This document shows, one piece after another, positions 25,745-35,633 of a stretch of 64,000 bases of DNA; the stretch's first letter is position 1, and the number at the start of each line of letters is the position of its first letter. The position numbers and the translations under genes were made by a program. Source of the DNA: CAVSRC01 sp963798195 (GTDB lineage: Bacteria; Pseudomonadota; Alphaproteobacteria; Rhizobiales; Kaistiaceae); NCBI GenBank assembly GCA_963798195.1, contig CAWCSF010000011.1, positions 66,031-130,030 of the forward strand. Direction: 5' to 3'. The notes below the pieces were generated by a model. The model was not told where the DNA came from, searched no databases, and saw only the letters and a list, made by a program, of their open reading frames with translations.

Positions 25745-26852
25745 TCAAAGGAATTTGACGCAGATGGGCGCTCCCGCCTCGACGACGTTGCCGGTTGGCG
25801 TCAGCCTGCCGGTATCGCCATCGAACTCGGAACATGACGACGTTGTCGGAGTTCTGGTTCGCCGCCGCGATCATCGTCCCGTCCGGGCTGAAGGTGAAAT
25901 ACCGCGGGTTTTTGCCCTGCGTGCCTTCATGGCCCAACATCGTCATCCGGCCGGTATTCGGGTCGATGGCGTAGATGACGATCGAGTCGTGGCCGCGGTT
26001 GGAGCCATAGAGGAACCGGCCGGACGGCGCGACCTGAAGCTCCGCACCACTGCTTTGACCGCTGAAGCCTGCCGGCAGGGTCGACAGCGTCTGCAACTCC
26101 GCGAGCGTACCCTTCGCGGCGTCGAAGGCGAAGGCCGTCATGGTCGAGTTCAGCTCGCTGATGACGTAGGCGAACCTGCCGTTGGGGTGAAACGCGAGGT
26201 GGCGCGGGCCGGAGCCGGGCGCGACCTTCACTGAGGGCTGGTTCGGATTGGGCGTCAGCATGCCCTTCTCCGCATCGAGCGTGTAGGTCATTACGCAATC
26301 GCCGCCAAGTTCGCAGACGAGCACGTAACGATTGGCGGCGTCGATGGCGATGCAGTGGGCGTGCGGCCCGGCCTGCCGACTTGGATTGACGCTCGAAACA
26401 TTGTGTTGGATGACGCAGCTCGCCTCCCTGACGGAGCCATCCGTGTCGATCGGCAGCACCGCAATGCTGCCGCTGGAGTAGTTGGCGACGATGACGTTAC
26501 GGCCGGTCCCATCGACCACCAGGTGGCAGGGATCGGTCCCATGGCTCGCCTGGGTGTTGAGGTAGGTGAGCGTGCCGGTCGCCGCGTCGATCCGGTAGGC
26601 GCTGACGCCCCCGCTTGCCTGGCCTTCATATTCCTCCAATTCGTTGACGCAATAGAGGAACTTGTGCCGGGGATCGAATGCCAGAAACGACGCGTTGCGC
26701 GTGCCCTCGGTAACTCCCACCGGAACAAGCGCTCCCTTCGCGGAATCAAGACGGAACGCGTAAATGCCCTTGCCCTTGGCCGGCACAAGCTCGCCGGTCC
26801 CGGAGACAAGCGGCTCGCTATACGTGCCGACGTAAACCAGACCGTTCGCCAT
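25745..26852 (-). CDS. Lactonase family protein (7-bladed propeller, 6-phosphogluconolactonase type), frameshift near 25824
   Basis: A seven-bladed propeller of the YbhE-type lactonase family, about 368 residues, beginning MANGLVYVGTYSEP with GGGAGCGAG just upstream. Repeats such as GPRHLAFHPNGRFAYVISEL and NPRYFTFSPDGTMIAAANQN are typical. The C terminus is shifted: after VVMFRV, one extra base in the AA at 25824-25825 gives an unconserved basic tail ending at 25704. Removing it restores DGDTGRLTPTG and APICVKFL with a stop at 25745, the normal family end. It hydrolyses sugar lactones in characterised members; no signal peptide is visible, so it should be cytoplasmic. Confidence 0.85.
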
Positions 26853-26887
26853 GTTCTCGCTCCCCGGTAAGTCACAGGCCTTGTTTG

Positions 26888-27844
26888 CTATTCGACTGTG
26901 ATCCCGACGTCCTTACAGATGTCTTTCAGATAGTTCATGCCCGCGACCGTCTCGGCGACGAACTCGTCCGTCGCGGTGACGTTGCGGAAGACACCCGGCG
27001 CAGCGCTGCTCGCCCCGCGCGAGACACCGGGCACATCCTCCAGTTCTATCGATACCGTGCCATCGTAGCCGACATCCTTGAGCGCCTGGAACATGGCGCG
27101 CCAATCGATCTTGCCCATGCCCGGACGCCAATGCACGTTGGTGACGCCGTCATTGTCCGAGCAGTGGATGTGGATGATGCGCGTGCCAAGACGATAGACG
27201 CTGATGTTCGGAAAGTCGCCCGCCGGGAAAGTGTGGCTCGGGTCGAAGTTGATGCCGAGCGCCGGGTGATCGACGTGCTCCAGCAGGCGCAGCGCACCGT
27301 CGTGGTTGGCGATGTAGCGGCCCGGATGCGGTTCGACGCTGATCCGGACGCCGGCCTTGCCGCAGAGATCGGCGCAGCCGCGCAATGTATCGACGTAATC
27401 CTTGTAGTTCCGGTCCCAGTCGACGCCGCGCGGCACGTCGCGGGTCGCGTATTTCTGCACCAGCGGCTTGGTGGTGATGCGCGGAATCTCGGCGCCGTCG
27501 CGCATCGCGAAGGGATGCGACGCCACCATGTTGATGATCGGCGCGCCAAGCTCGGCGCCGATGTCGACCGCCTTCTTCCAGTTCTCGACCGCCGCCGCGC
27601 GTCTGGCCTTGTCGCCGTGGGAAAGGTCCGGCGGGGTATGCGCGAACTGCGACAGGGAAATGCCCGAAGCCTTCAGTTCCTTCCTGATGTCGACGACCGT
27701 CCCCTTGGTCCAATAATTTATCAGGAAATCCGGATTCCAGGCGATCAGCTCGATCGCCCGGAAGCCGAGGCCGGCGATGCGACGGATGGCGTCTTCGTAC
27801 GGTGGCTCCCATTGGAAGGGCCAGGACGATGCTCCAAACTTCAT
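26888..27844 (-). CDS. Sugar phosphate isomerase/epimerase family TIM-barrel protein
   Basis: A 318-residue xylose-isomerase-like TIM barrel (AP endonuclease 2 fold). Metal-ligand signatures are visible as RISVEPHPGR, GINFDPSHT, IIHIHCSDND and SIELEDVP. Members include sugar and inosose isomerases, epimerases and dehydratases, so the exact reaction is open. It starts at the ATG at 27844 and lies 35 bases upstream of the lactonase on the same strand and 59 bases downstream of the MFS gene. I infer a sugar or sugar-acid catabolic operon. Confidence 0.87.
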   Translation of the reverse strand: MKFGASSWPFQWEPPYEDAIRRIAGLGFRAIELIAWNPDFLINYWTKGTVVDIRKELKASGISLSQFAHTPPDLSHGDKARRAAAVENWKKAVDIGAELGAPIINMVASHPFAMRDGAEIPRITTKPLVQKYATRDVPRGVDWDRNYKDYVDTLRGCADLCGKAGVRISVEPHPGRYIANHDGALRLLEHVDHPALGINFDPSHTFPAGDFPNISVYRLGTRIIHIHCSDNDGVTNVHWRPGMGKIDWRAMFQALKDVGYDGTVSIELEDVPGVSRGASSAAPGVFRNVTATDEFVAETVAGMNYLKDICKDVGITVE

Positions 27845-27903
27845 GTGTGTAGCTCCCTGGGTTCTACCGCGCCTCTTGGCGCTGTCGTTATTGCAGGCCC
27901 GGC

Positions 27904-29115
27904 CTAGGTCCGGGCAGTGCGCGCCCAGACGGCCATGGCGAGGCTGGCAAGCGCCAGGACGAGCATCAGGGCGATGAGCGTGAAGACCGAATGCGCGAAG
28001 CCGAGCAGCACGCCGATCAGCACGCTGGCGACGGCGCCGCCGCCAACCTGGAGACTGCCCGCGAGACCAGACGCGGCGCCGGCATATTCCGGTCGCAACG
28101 ACACGGCGCCCGCAATGGCGTTGGAAAATGTCAGTCCGTTGGCCAGGCCGAGCGAACACATCGGCAGGAACAATGACAGCGGGTGGTACAGGCCGAGCGC
28201 AAAGGCAATCCCCATCGCCACGACCCCCGTGACCGCGATCAGCGTGCCGGTGATCATCATGAAGGCGACGCCGAGACGTCTGGAATAGCGCGCGGTCAGG
28301 AAGTTGCCGACCAGGAACCCGGCGGGAACCATAACGAAATAGAAGCCGAATTCGGTGCCGCTCATGCCGAGCAATTCCGACGCGATGACGGGCGTACCGC
28401 CGAGGAACGAGAAGAAGACGGCGACGCCGAAGGACAGCGTCATCGCGTAGGCCCAAAAGGCGGGGATGCGGATGAGCGTCGCAACACTGGTGAGGAACCG
28501 AGGACGGGCCTCCCCCTCATTCAATTGACGCCGTGTCTCAGGGAGCGCGAATATGCTCGCAAGGAGCGCCAGGACACCGAGCACCGCCTGGGTCGCGAAG
28601 ATGCTGTTCCAGCCAATATTGTCGTTCAGCAAACCGCCCAGCATCGGGCCGACCATGGGGGCGACCGCGAAGCCCATGGTTACGTAGCCGAGCGCCGACG
28701 CCGCCCGGTCACGATCGTAGCGGTCGCGCACGATCGCGCGACTGAGCACAATGCCGGCGCAGCCGCCCGCTCCCTGAATGACTCGCGCAAAAACAAGCCA
28801 GCCAATCGAGGTGGCGAGCGCACAGGCCAAGCTGGCGAAAACGAAGATCGCCAGCCCTCCAATCAGGATCGGCCGCCGCCCAAAGCGATCGGACAGCGGA
28901 CCTATGACAAGCTGGGAAATGGCGGTCGCGAACAGGTAGGACGACAGAACAAGTTGGACGGACGGGAGATCGGTCTTCAACGAGCGGATCATCTCCGGCA
29001 TCGCCGGGACGAACATGTTGATGGCCAGCGGATTGAGCGCGGAGACGCCGATCAGGATCAGCATCAGCGTTTTTGAAGCACCTCCTGGCGGTGCCGGTGC
29101 GGGCGGCGCGCTCAT
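27904..29115 (-). CDS. MFS transporter of the Bcr/CflA type
   Basis: A 403-residue, 12-helix major facilitator. The loop motif GPLSDRFGRRPILIGG is present after helix 2, with VIQGAGGCAGIVLSRAIVRDRYDR in the Bcr/CflA-type middle helices. Annotated relatives export drugs or small metabolites by proton antiport; with the surrounding catabolic genes uptake or overflow of an organic acid is equally possible. Its start overlaps the stop of the upstream DMT transporter by ATGA, so both are translated from one mRNA. Confidence 0.88.
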   Translation of the reverse strand: MSAPPAPAPPGGASKTLMLILIGVSALNPLAINMFVPAMPEMIRSLKTDLPSVQLVLSSYLFATAISQLVIGPLSDRFGRRPILIGGLAIFVFASLACALATSIGWLVFARVIQGAGGCAGIVLSRAIVRDRYDRDRAASALGYVTMGFAVAPMVGPMLGGLLNDNIGWNSIFATQAVLGVLALLASIFALPETRRQLNEGEARPRFLTSVATLIRIPAFWAYAMTLSFGVAVFFSFLGGTPVIASELLGMSGTEFGFYFVMVPAGFLVGNFLTARYSRRLGVAFMMITGTLIAVTGVVAMGIAFALGLYHPLSLFLPMCSLGLANGLTFSNAIAGAVSLRPEYAGAASGLAGSLQVGGGAVASVLIGVLLGFAHSVFTLIALMLVLALASLAMAVWARTART

Positions 29116-30014
29116 TCGACCGCCGCCACGGCCGAGACCTCGGCAGAAAGGCGGCGCTCCCGGTAGAACGTGTAAACGCCGGTCGCGATGATGACAGCGG
29201 TGCCGAACAGCATCGGCCCATCGGGGACCTCGCCCCAGACCAAAAAGCCCACGATCATCGCCCAGATGGTGACGGTGTAGCGGAACGGCGCCACCACGGC
29301 GATGTCGCCGTGGCGCATGAATTCCACCGCGGTCAGGTAGCCGCCGATGACGAAGACGACGGCGCCGAGAATGAGCGCCAGACTGCGCCCGCTGGGCATG
29401 ATCCATTGCTCGCCCGCGATAAGGCCGAAGACGGGCCCCGTCACGCCGACGGAGACCGCGGTGATGAGTGCGATGAGCAGGGCCGGAAGCGCACGCGGCA
29501 TATACCGGGTCGACATGTCGCGGAGCGTAATAAATACGACCGCCAGCAGCGCCAGAAGGCTGAACGCGTTGAAGCCGGACAGCCCCGGCCGGATGATAAT
29601 GAGAACACCGGAAAAGCCTATCGCGATCGCGGTCCACCGGCGCCAACCGACGAATTCCTTCAGGAAGATCGCCGCGCTTGCCGTCACCATCAGCGGGATG
29701 ACCTGCAGGATGGCATTGGCATTGGCGATCGGGATGTGGAACAGCGCAAGGAGATAGAGATACGCAGACAGGATTTCGGCGATCGTCCGCCACATCACAG
29801 GACGGCTGAGGAGCATGCCCAGGTGGATATGCGCTCCCGTGAAGTAGACGATCGGTGTCAGCAGGATCGTGGCAAACACGCCGCGCAGCACGATGATCTC
29901 GCCCAGAGGCAATTCCGCGCTGACCAGTTTGATCTGAGTGTCGTTGATCAGGAACAGCAGATTGCAGGCGGAGATCGCGAGGATGCCGCGGAGGTTTTCG
30001 CGAAACGGGGTCAT
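29112..30014 (-). CDS. DMT superfamily (EamA) transporter
   Basis: A 300-residue protein with ten hydrophobic helices in two EamA repeats (the second begins near FVGWRRWTAIAIGFSGVLII). Such carriers export or import metabolites; no substrate can be assigned. The ATG at 30014 (MTPFRENLRG) is preferred to an upstream TTG because the first helix follows directly. It heads the minus-strand transporter/isomerase/lactonase/SDR run. Confidence 0.87.
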   Translation of the reverse strand: MTPFRENLRGILAISACNLLFLINDTQIKLVSAELPLGEIIVLRGVFATILLTPIVYFTGAHIHLGMLLSRPVMWRTIAEILSAYLYLLALFHIPIANANAILQVIPLMVTASAAIFLKEFVGWRRWTAIAIGFSGVLIIIRPGLSGFNAFSLLALLAVVFITLRDMSTRYMPRALPALLIALITAVSVGVTGPVFGLIAGEQWIMPSGRSLALILGAVVFVIGGYLTAVEFMRHGDIAVVAPFRYTVTIWAMIVGFLVWGEVPDGPMLFGTAVIIATGVYTFYRERRLSAEVSAVAAVE

Positions 30015-30183
30015 GGGCCTGGGAAGCGCTCGCAATTCGGCAAAGAGCCAGTGACGCGCGAGCGCCTCGTGCCGGCGTCCGTAGGCGGTTGGCTCGGTCG
30101 GAAATGGCGGGAATCAGCCGCCGGAGAACAAAACGATTGAAACGATGATGCGGCCCGGACGGCGGCTTGTCGAGTCCGGCTGC

Positions 30184-31323
30184 TTACAAGCCAAACCGGC
30201 CCAGACCAAACATCGTGAGGTCGAAGCGGCTGCTGCCGGAGGTGGCGAGATCCGCGATGATTTCGCCGACGACACTGGCAAACTTGTAGCCGTGACCCGA
30301 GCAGGGCGACGCGACCACGACTTCGGGGTGATTGGGAAGCGTATCGATGATGAAGTGCTCGTCGGGAGTATTGGTGAACATGCAGGCGTGCAGCGACATC
30401 ACCGGCCCGTTCGCGCCGGGGAAATAGCGGCTGATGCAGCGGCGGAGCACCGCCTCATCCTCCGCCGTGATCTCGCGCGAGATATCGTCGGCGTGGCCGC
30501 GCTCCTCGAGGTGATGGTAAAGCCCGATCTTCAGGCCGGGCACGCCATAAACCGGAAGCAGGTAATACCGTCCTTCCTCGACCAGCAGGTTAAGCACCGG
30601 GAACGCACCCGGCGCGAAATCCGCTGGCCGTTCCGGCTCGAACCAGCCAAGCACCTGCCGCTCTGGTACAGCGATCGGGGCGAGCGCCGGAACCAGATCG
30701 CCGATCCATGCCCCTGGCGACAGGACAAGCCGGCCGGCCTCGTACTCGCCGCGGGTGGTCACGACGCGGACGCCACCGCCGCCGATGGGCGACCATTCCA
30801 ACACCTTCTCGCGCCCATGAATCTCGGCGCCGGCGGCCATGGCCATGGTGACGTGACCGACAATCGCCCGCTCGGACAGGACAAATCCGCCGTCGGGCTG
30901 AAACACCGCGGCGAAATCGTCCGGAAGGCGGTAGCCGGGATGGCGGGCGTTGACCTCCGCGCCGGTCATCACCTCGTGGGCCAGGCCGTGGATGCGGCAC
31001 GACTCCAGAGAGCCCTTGAACACCTCGCTCCCGGCGGGACCGGCGTCGAATGATCCGGTGGTCACCAGAAGCGGCTCGCCGAACGTCTGCGATGCCTCGC
31101 CCCAGAGTTCAAACGCGCGCCGCAGCAGGGGCACGTAGTGTGGGCTCTCATAATAGGCCAGCCGGATGATCCGAGTGACGCCGTGCGACGAACCGTGCGC
31201 ATGGGGGATGTCGAATCGCTCCAGCCCGAGCACGCGCTGACCGCGCCGCGCCAGTTGCCAGCAGGCGGCGGCGCCCATGCCGCCGACGCCGACCACGATC
31301 ACATCATAGGTGTTGTGTGCCAA
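30184..31323 (-). CDS. N-methyl amino-acid oxidase (monomeric sarcosine oxidase/SolA type)
   Basis: A 379-residue flavoprotein that oxidises N-methyl amino acids such as sarcosine or N-methyltryptophan with O2. Seen: the FAD loop VVGVGGMGAAACWQLARRG at the N terminus, ERFDIPHAHGSSHG, and the covalent-flavin cysteine in ASPCSGHGYKF, as in monomeric sarcosine oxidase. The start is TTG at 31323 with GGGGAGG upstream at good spacing. It stands between the DMT carrier and a methyltransferase, both on the same strand, with larger gaps. Confidence 0.9.
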   Translation of the reverse strand: MAHNTYDVIVVGVGGMGAAACWQLARRGQRVLGLERFDIPHAHGSSHGVTRIIRLAYYESPHYVPLLRRAFELWGEASQTFGEPLLVTTGSFDAGPAGSEVFKGSLESCRIHGLAHEVMTGAEVNARHPGYRLPDDFAAVFQPDGGFVLSERAIVGHVTMAMAAGAEIHGREKVLEWSPIGGGGVRVVTTRGEYEAGRLVLSPGAWIGDLVPALAPIAVPERQVLGWFEPERPADFAPGAFPVLNLLVEEGRYYLLPVYGVPGLKIGLYHHLEERGHADDISREITAEDEAVLRRCISRYFPGANGPVMSLHACMFTNTPDEHFIIDTLPNHPEVVVASPCSGHGYKFASVVGEIIADLATSGSSRFDLTMFGLGRFGL

Positions 31324-31396
31324 TGCCCGCCTCCCCTGCTGCCGAAGCAGCAAGGGATGCCAGACCCGTCGTCGCGGTCAAGCCCGCGATATGGCG

Positions 31397-32260
31397 CTAG
31401 ATCGCCACCAGCCCAGGGACCGGATCGGGACCATGTTCGTCTGCCGGGCGGGCGAAGAAGAACTCGGCGTGGTACCAGCCCTCGCTTTCCAGCCCGGCAG
31501 GATCGATACCGAGGCGTTTCAGGTTGGCGAAGACCTCTGCCCGCTCGTCGCGGCCGGCAAAGTGGCGCTGGCGGAATGTCTCGCCGGCCAGCTTGAGGAC
31601 CGCATAACCGCGCTCCTTGAGCGCTTCAGCGATTTCGTCGATTGGGAACATGCGGAGCGCGAACAACGCAAGCCAGGGCCTGGTCGAGACGCAGTCGAGG
31701 ATGTGTGTGAATGTTGCCGCACCGACATAGCCAATGGCGCCCGTCGAAATGACCAGATCGGTATCCGCCAGGACGGCGCATTCCTCATCGGTTGGCGTTT
31801 CCTGCTCCAGGTCGCGCGCGATGAACGCATCGAGGATACCGGCCTCATGGGCGTAGCCCACAGACCGCGCGGCGGTGTCCAGACCGACGCAGGTGAGTTC
31901 CTCACTATCTGCGCGGCCATAGAAGGCGCGGTCCCGGGCAACCAATTCGCTGCGCGATAGGGCACCGGTAACGGCGGAGCCGTAGAAACGGAAGAGTTCG
32001 GGCAGGCTGCAGCAATGTTTGAGGATGGCGGCGTTGACGCCGTAGGAGCAGCCGACATCGAGCAATTTGAGCTGGCGGCGGTTTCTGGCGGTGCGCTGAG
32101 CTTCGATCACCTTGCGAAAGACCGGTTCGGCCTCCCCCGGTATCCGATAGTCGAGATTGATCAGGGTCTGGTAGTAGTCGCGGGGGTCGGGCCGGTCATA
32201 TATGCCGGTGAGATCGATCTTGCCTGTCTCATCGAGATCGAAGTCAGTCAAAGCGGACAT
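31397..32260 (-). CDS. Class I SAM-dependent methyltransferase-like protein
   Basis: A 287-residue protein with the SAM-binding strand-loop KLLDVGCSYGVNAAIL (about residues 63-78), LTCVGLDTAARSVGYA and DLVISTGAIGYVGAATF, a Rossmann methyltransferase layout. The N terminus (DFDLDETGKIDLTGIYDRPD) is not a known domain to me. The acceptor is unknown. ATG 32260 is chosen because GGAG lies 8 bases before it. A short inverted repeat (TCGCGG-N6-CCGCGA, 31372-31389) sits just past its stop. Confidence 0.75.
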   Translation of the reverse strand: MSALTDFDLDETGKIDLTGIYDRPDPRDYYQTLINLDYRIPGEAEPVFRKVIEAQRTARNRRQLKLLDVGCSYGVNAAILKHCCSLPELFRFYGSAVTGALSRSELVARDRAFYGRADSEELTCVGLDTAARSVGYAHEAGILDAFIARDLEQETPTDEECAVLADTDLVISTGAIGYVGAATFTHILDCVSTRPWLALFALRMFPIDEIAEALKERGYAVLKLAGETFRQRHFAGRDERAEVFANLKRLGIDPAGLESEGWYHAEFFFARPADEHGPDPVPGLVAI

Positions 32261-32411
32261 CAAATGCACTCCAATGCTATGCGTTCGCACGGCTGGCTGG
32301 CCGCACAAAAACCTCCGGGTGGGTGGCTGACGCAGGTATTATGGCCTGAACCCGAGTTGGTACCAAATCGCTTGTGTACCAAGCATTTATGACAGGGAGC
32401 ACACACTCTTC

Positions 32412-32777
32412 ATGAGCGAAGCCGATGTCTGGCCGACCGAAATTCGACTGCGCAAGGACCGGCGTTCGCTGGCCGTGCAATTTGACGACGGGGTGACCCA
32501 TGAATTGCCGGCGGAGATGCTGCGCGTGCTCAGCCCATCGGCCGAGGTGCAGGGCCACAGCCCCGAGCAAAGGCAGACCGTTGGCGGAAAGCGGGACGTT
32601 TCGATCGCGGCGCTGGATCCGGTCGGCAACTACGCCGTGCGCATCACCTTCGACGACGGCCACAATACCGGGCTGTTCACCTGGGTCTACCTGCGCCAAC
32701 TCGGCGACGAGCACGAGCAGCGCTGGGCCGGCTATCTAGCCGACCTGAAGAAGAAAGGGCTGCGGCGCGAGCGTTGA
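32412..32777 (+). CDS. DUF971 family protein
   Basis: A 121-residue protein of the DUF971 family, related to the N-terminal domain of gamma-butyrobetaine hydroxylase. It starts MSEADVWPTEIRLRKDRRSL and carries HELPAEMLRVLSPSAEVQGH and the conserved DGHNTGLFTWVYLRQLG. Stand-alone members have been linked with iron-sulfur cluster assembly factors, but no such gene is adjacent here. It is monocistronic and ends in a bidirectional terminator. Confidence 0.88.
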   Translation: MSEADVWPTEIRLRKDRRSLAVQFDDGVTHELPAEMLRVLSPSAEVQGHSPEQRQTVGGKRDVSIAALDPVGNYAVRITFDDGHNTGLFTWVYLRQLGDEHEQRWAGYLADLKKKGLRRER

Positions 32778-32818
32778 ATCGGATCGGCAGGTTCGATCAG
32801 CAAACCACTCGCGACAAA

Positions 32819-32850
32819 CAAAAAAGCCGGCGAACGATCGCCGGCTTTTT
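32819..32850. terminator. Bidirectional intrinsic terminator
   Basis: AGCCGGCGA (32825-32833), loop ACGA, TCGCCGGCT (32838-32846): a perfect 9-bp stem flanked by an A-run on one side and a T-run on the other. It serves the DUF971 gene on the plus strand and the L,D-transpeptidase gene on the minus strand. Confidence 0.92.
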
Positions 32851-32870
32851 CTTGCCCCCAAAATGCGAAA

Positions 32871-33494
32871 TCAGTTCAGCACAACGACCTTGGCGCCAAC
32901 CTTGACGCGCTCGTAGAGGTCAATGACGTCGGCATTGGTCATCCGGATGCAGCCGGACGACACCGCATGGCCGATCGTCCAGGGCTCGTTCGAGCCGTGG
33001 ATGCGGTAGATGCGGCTGCCGATATACAGAGCGCGGGCGCCAAGCGGATTGGCTTCGCCACCCGGCATGTAGGCCGGCAGGATGTGACCCTTGGCCTTTT
33101 CGCGTGCGATCATCACAGCCGGCGGCGTCCAGCCCGGCCACTCGGCCTTGCGGGAAACGCGGTCGGTGCCTTGCCAGGTGAAGCCCTCACGGCCGACGCC
33201 GATGCCGTATTTCATCGCCCGCCCCTTCTCGGTGACGTAGTAGAGCCGGCGTTCTTCGGTGTTCACGATGATGGTGCCGACATCGTACTTGTCGTCATAG
33301 CCGACGACTTGCCGAACGATCGGGGAGTAGTTGCGGACGCCGTTCTTGCCGCTCGCCATCACCTGTTCGACGTCGTAGGTGACGAACTTGTTGAGCGCGT
33401 TGTCGAAATACGTCCGCGGCTCAGCCTGCGACGCCTGGAGACCCACCAAAACGACCGCAGCCGCACCCAAGGCGACAAGTATCTGCTTTCGCAT
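32871..33494 (-). CDS. L,D-transpeptidase (ErfK/YbiS/YcfS/YnhG family)
   Basis: A 207-residue periplasmic enzyme that cross-links peptidoglycan stems or anchors lipoproteins. It has a signal peptide (ILVALGAAAVVLVGLQASQA) and the YkuD active site HGSNEPWTIGHAVSSGCIRM, in which the Cys is the nucleophile and His and Arg assist. The ATG at 33494 follows AAGGAAGG; longer starts would bury the signal peptide. A second family member lies at 44858-45382. Confidence 0.92.
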   Translation of the reverse strand: MRKQILVALGAAAVVLVGLQASQAEPRTYFDNALNKFVTYDVEQVMASGKNGVRNYSPIVRQVVGYDDKYDVGTIIVNTEERRLYYVTEKGRAMKYGIGVGREGFTWQGTDRVSRKAEWPGWTPPAVMIAREKAKGHILPAYMPGGEANPLGARALYIGSRIYRIHGSNEPWTIGHAVSSGCIRMTNADVIDLYERVKVGAKVVVLN

Positions 33495-33640
33495 CCCAGC
33501 CTTCCTTCCGATGATCTCGATACGGCGCTGCAACGAAGTCCGCTGACACGCCATGAACGCGTGTTTGCCCAATTTGGCTCGGGTGAACAAGCAAACCCGG
33601 GCCAATAAGCGGCTCTTCTCCTGCTTTTGCCGGGCACTGT

Positions 33641-33673
33641 GGTTATGGGGCAACGTCCTGTTGCCCCATAACC
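33641..33673. repeat. Perfect 14-bp inverted repeat in a divergent promoter region
   Basis: GGTTATGGGGCAAC (33641-33654), 5-base spacer GTCCT, GTTGCCCCATAACC (33660-33673). It lies between the divergent L,D-transpeptidase and O-methyltransferase genes, 48 bases before the latter's start, and has no T-run behind it. It could be an operator for a dimeric regulator or a 5'-UTR hairpin. Confidence 0.8.
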
Positions 33674-33720
33674 GCGGCGGAGCGTAGCGTGCGAGCGCCA
33701 AGGCACGAGGATCGCCCGCC

Positions 33721-34390
33721 ATGCCGAATCGCCAGTGGAACGCCGTCGACCGCTATTTCAGTGACTCGCTCGTCCGGCCCGACGCCGCGCTGAACGCCGC
33801 GGCGGCAGCCAGTGACGCGGCCGGGCTGCCGCCCATCAACGTCGCGGCGAACGAAGGCAAGCTGCTGATGATCCTGGCGCTCGCCATCGGAGCAAGGCGC
33901 ATCCTCGAGATCGGCACGCTGGGCGGGTACTCCACGATCTGGATGGCGAAGGCGCTGCCGCCCGACGGCAAGCTGGTCTCTCTGGAGATCGACCCGCATT
34001 GCGCCGAAGTGGCACGGGCCAACGTGAAGCAGGCCGGGCTCGACACAATCGTCGACATCCGGCTCGGCGCTGCGCTCGAACTCGCTGCCCAAGGTGGAGG
34101 CAGACAAGATCGGCCCGTTCGACGTCGTCTTCATCGACGCCGACAAGCGCAACAACACCGCCTACCTCGACTGGGCGCTGAAGCTGACGCGCAAGGGCAG
34201 CATCATCATCGTCGACAATGTCGTGCGCGACGGCGCGGTGGCCGACGCCAGCAGCCGCAACTCCAGCGTGCTCGGCGCCCGCAAGGTGACGGAGATGATC
34301 GCCGCCGAGCCGCGCCTGACGGCGACGGCGCTGCAGACGGTCGGCGCCAAGGGCTATGACGGCTTCGCGATCGCGCTGGTCACCGGCTGA
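33721..34390 (+). CDS. O-methyltransferase (class I, COMT-like family 3), frameshift near 34084
   Basis: About 222 residues, a SAM-dependent O-methyltransferase of the catechol/caffeoyl-CoA type. The first frame has the SAM loop LEIGTLGGYSTIWMA and LVSLEIDPHCAEVAR. One extra G at 34084 breaks it; removal gives ALELLPKVEADKIGPFDVVF, and the second frame continues with FIDADKRNNTAYLDWAL (metal-binding Asp region) and IIIVDNVVRDG to the stop at 34390. Both halves are fully conserved, so a sequencing insertion is likely. Acceptor unknown, probably a catechol-like compound. Confidence 0.85.
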
Positions 34391-34403
34391 GGGAGGCCGA
34401 AAC

Positions 34404-35551
34404 TCAGATAATGCCGATGGAGCCGTCGGATCGGGTCGCGAGCGGCCGCTCCCAGTGAACGAAGTCGTCGCCCTTCTCCAGCCACGCCTCGTCGAGCTCG
34501 ACGCCCCAGCCCGGCCGGTCCGGCCGCAGTTCGAGGAAGCCATCCTTCGGCAGGTATGGATCGGCAACCCAGGGCACGTTGTCGTAGACGTTGTATTCGA
34601 GGATGCGCACGTTCGGCTGCGCCGCGCAGAAGTGCAGGCTGGCGGCGGTCGCAATCGGCCCCATCGGGTTGTGCGGCGACACCGTGACCAGATGCGCCTC
34701 GGCGATCGCGGCAATCTTGCGCATCTCCAGCAGCCCGCCGACGACGCAGATGTCCGGCTGGATGATGTCGACGCCTCCGGCCGCCATCAGCCCCAGGAAC
34801 TCGTGCCTGATTGTAGAGCCGCTCGCCGGTGGCAATCGGGACGCTGAGCGACGCCCGAAGCCGCGCCCATTCCGGCTCGTGGTAGGGCGGCAGCGGCTCC
34901 TCGAAGAACATCGGATCGTAGGGCGCGAGCGCATTGCCGAGAGTCGACGGCCCGGCTCAGCTCGCCCGGCGCGCCCTTGAAATCGAACCCGAATTCCCAG
35001 TGCGACGGCAGGCCTTCGCGAAGGCCCCGCGCAAAGGCGCCATAGGTGTCGCAGACCTCCCCCCAACGCCCTTCATGGAAACTCTGGTCGACCGGATGAA
35101 ACTTGAACGCGGTGAAACCGAAGCGTTCGTTCAGTTCGCGGAGCTTGTCGTGCGCTCCCGTGCCGTGCTGCGGCCCGCGCGACACGCCAGCGTAGACGCG
35201 CACGCGATCGCGGGCGTTGCCGCCGATCATCATGTAGACCGGCAGGCCGACCGCCTTGGCCGAGATGTCCCAGAGCGCGTGATCGATCGCCGACTGCGCC
35301 GCGAGCCCGATGGCGCCGGGCGGGAAGCGCGCCGCCAGAAGCAGTTTCTGCATGATGAACTCAATCCGCCGGGGATCGACGTCCTTGATCTGCTCGAAGA
35401 GATAGTCGAACACCGCCGGAAGCGCCCGGTCCGGCCCGTGGTTGAAAGCCTCGCCCCAACCGGAGATGCCCTCGTCGGTGTCGATGCGCAACAATACCCG
35501 CGGGCGATCCGCGACCCGCTGGAGGTACGAGCGATAGCCGGTGATCTTCAT
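34404..35551 (-). CDS. Enolase-superfamily dehydratase (galactonate dehydratase-like), with two frameshifts
   Basis: About 381 residues when corrected. Starting at the ATG at 35551 (AAAGGA upstream), MKITGYRSYLQRVADRP and ALWDISAKAVGLPVYMMIGG form the capping domain; GFDFKGAP holds the first metal ligand. One extra base near 34941 leads to the frame with PMFFEEPLPP and ATGERLYNQ, and another near 34806 to the frame with HEFLGLMAAGGVDIIQPD and TVSPHNPMGP, which ends at 34404. The order of motifs is that of DgoD-like dehydratases, which dehydrate aldonates to 2-keto-3-deoxy acids. Both breaks are single insertions and probably sequencing errors. Substrate uncertain. Confidence 0.82.
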
Positions 35552-35633
35552 GGAGCATCCTTTTGGCGCGACCTTGTGGCGGCCGCTTGGGCAGGCAGGC
35601 GAGCCCGCGTTCATCGTGCCTCGCATGGAATCC

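Noticed and set aside
29073..30140. 355-codon plus-strand frame opposite the DMT transporter
   Set aside because: Charged, Asp/Arg/His-rich sequence typical of the complement of membrane-protein codons; no homology recognised.
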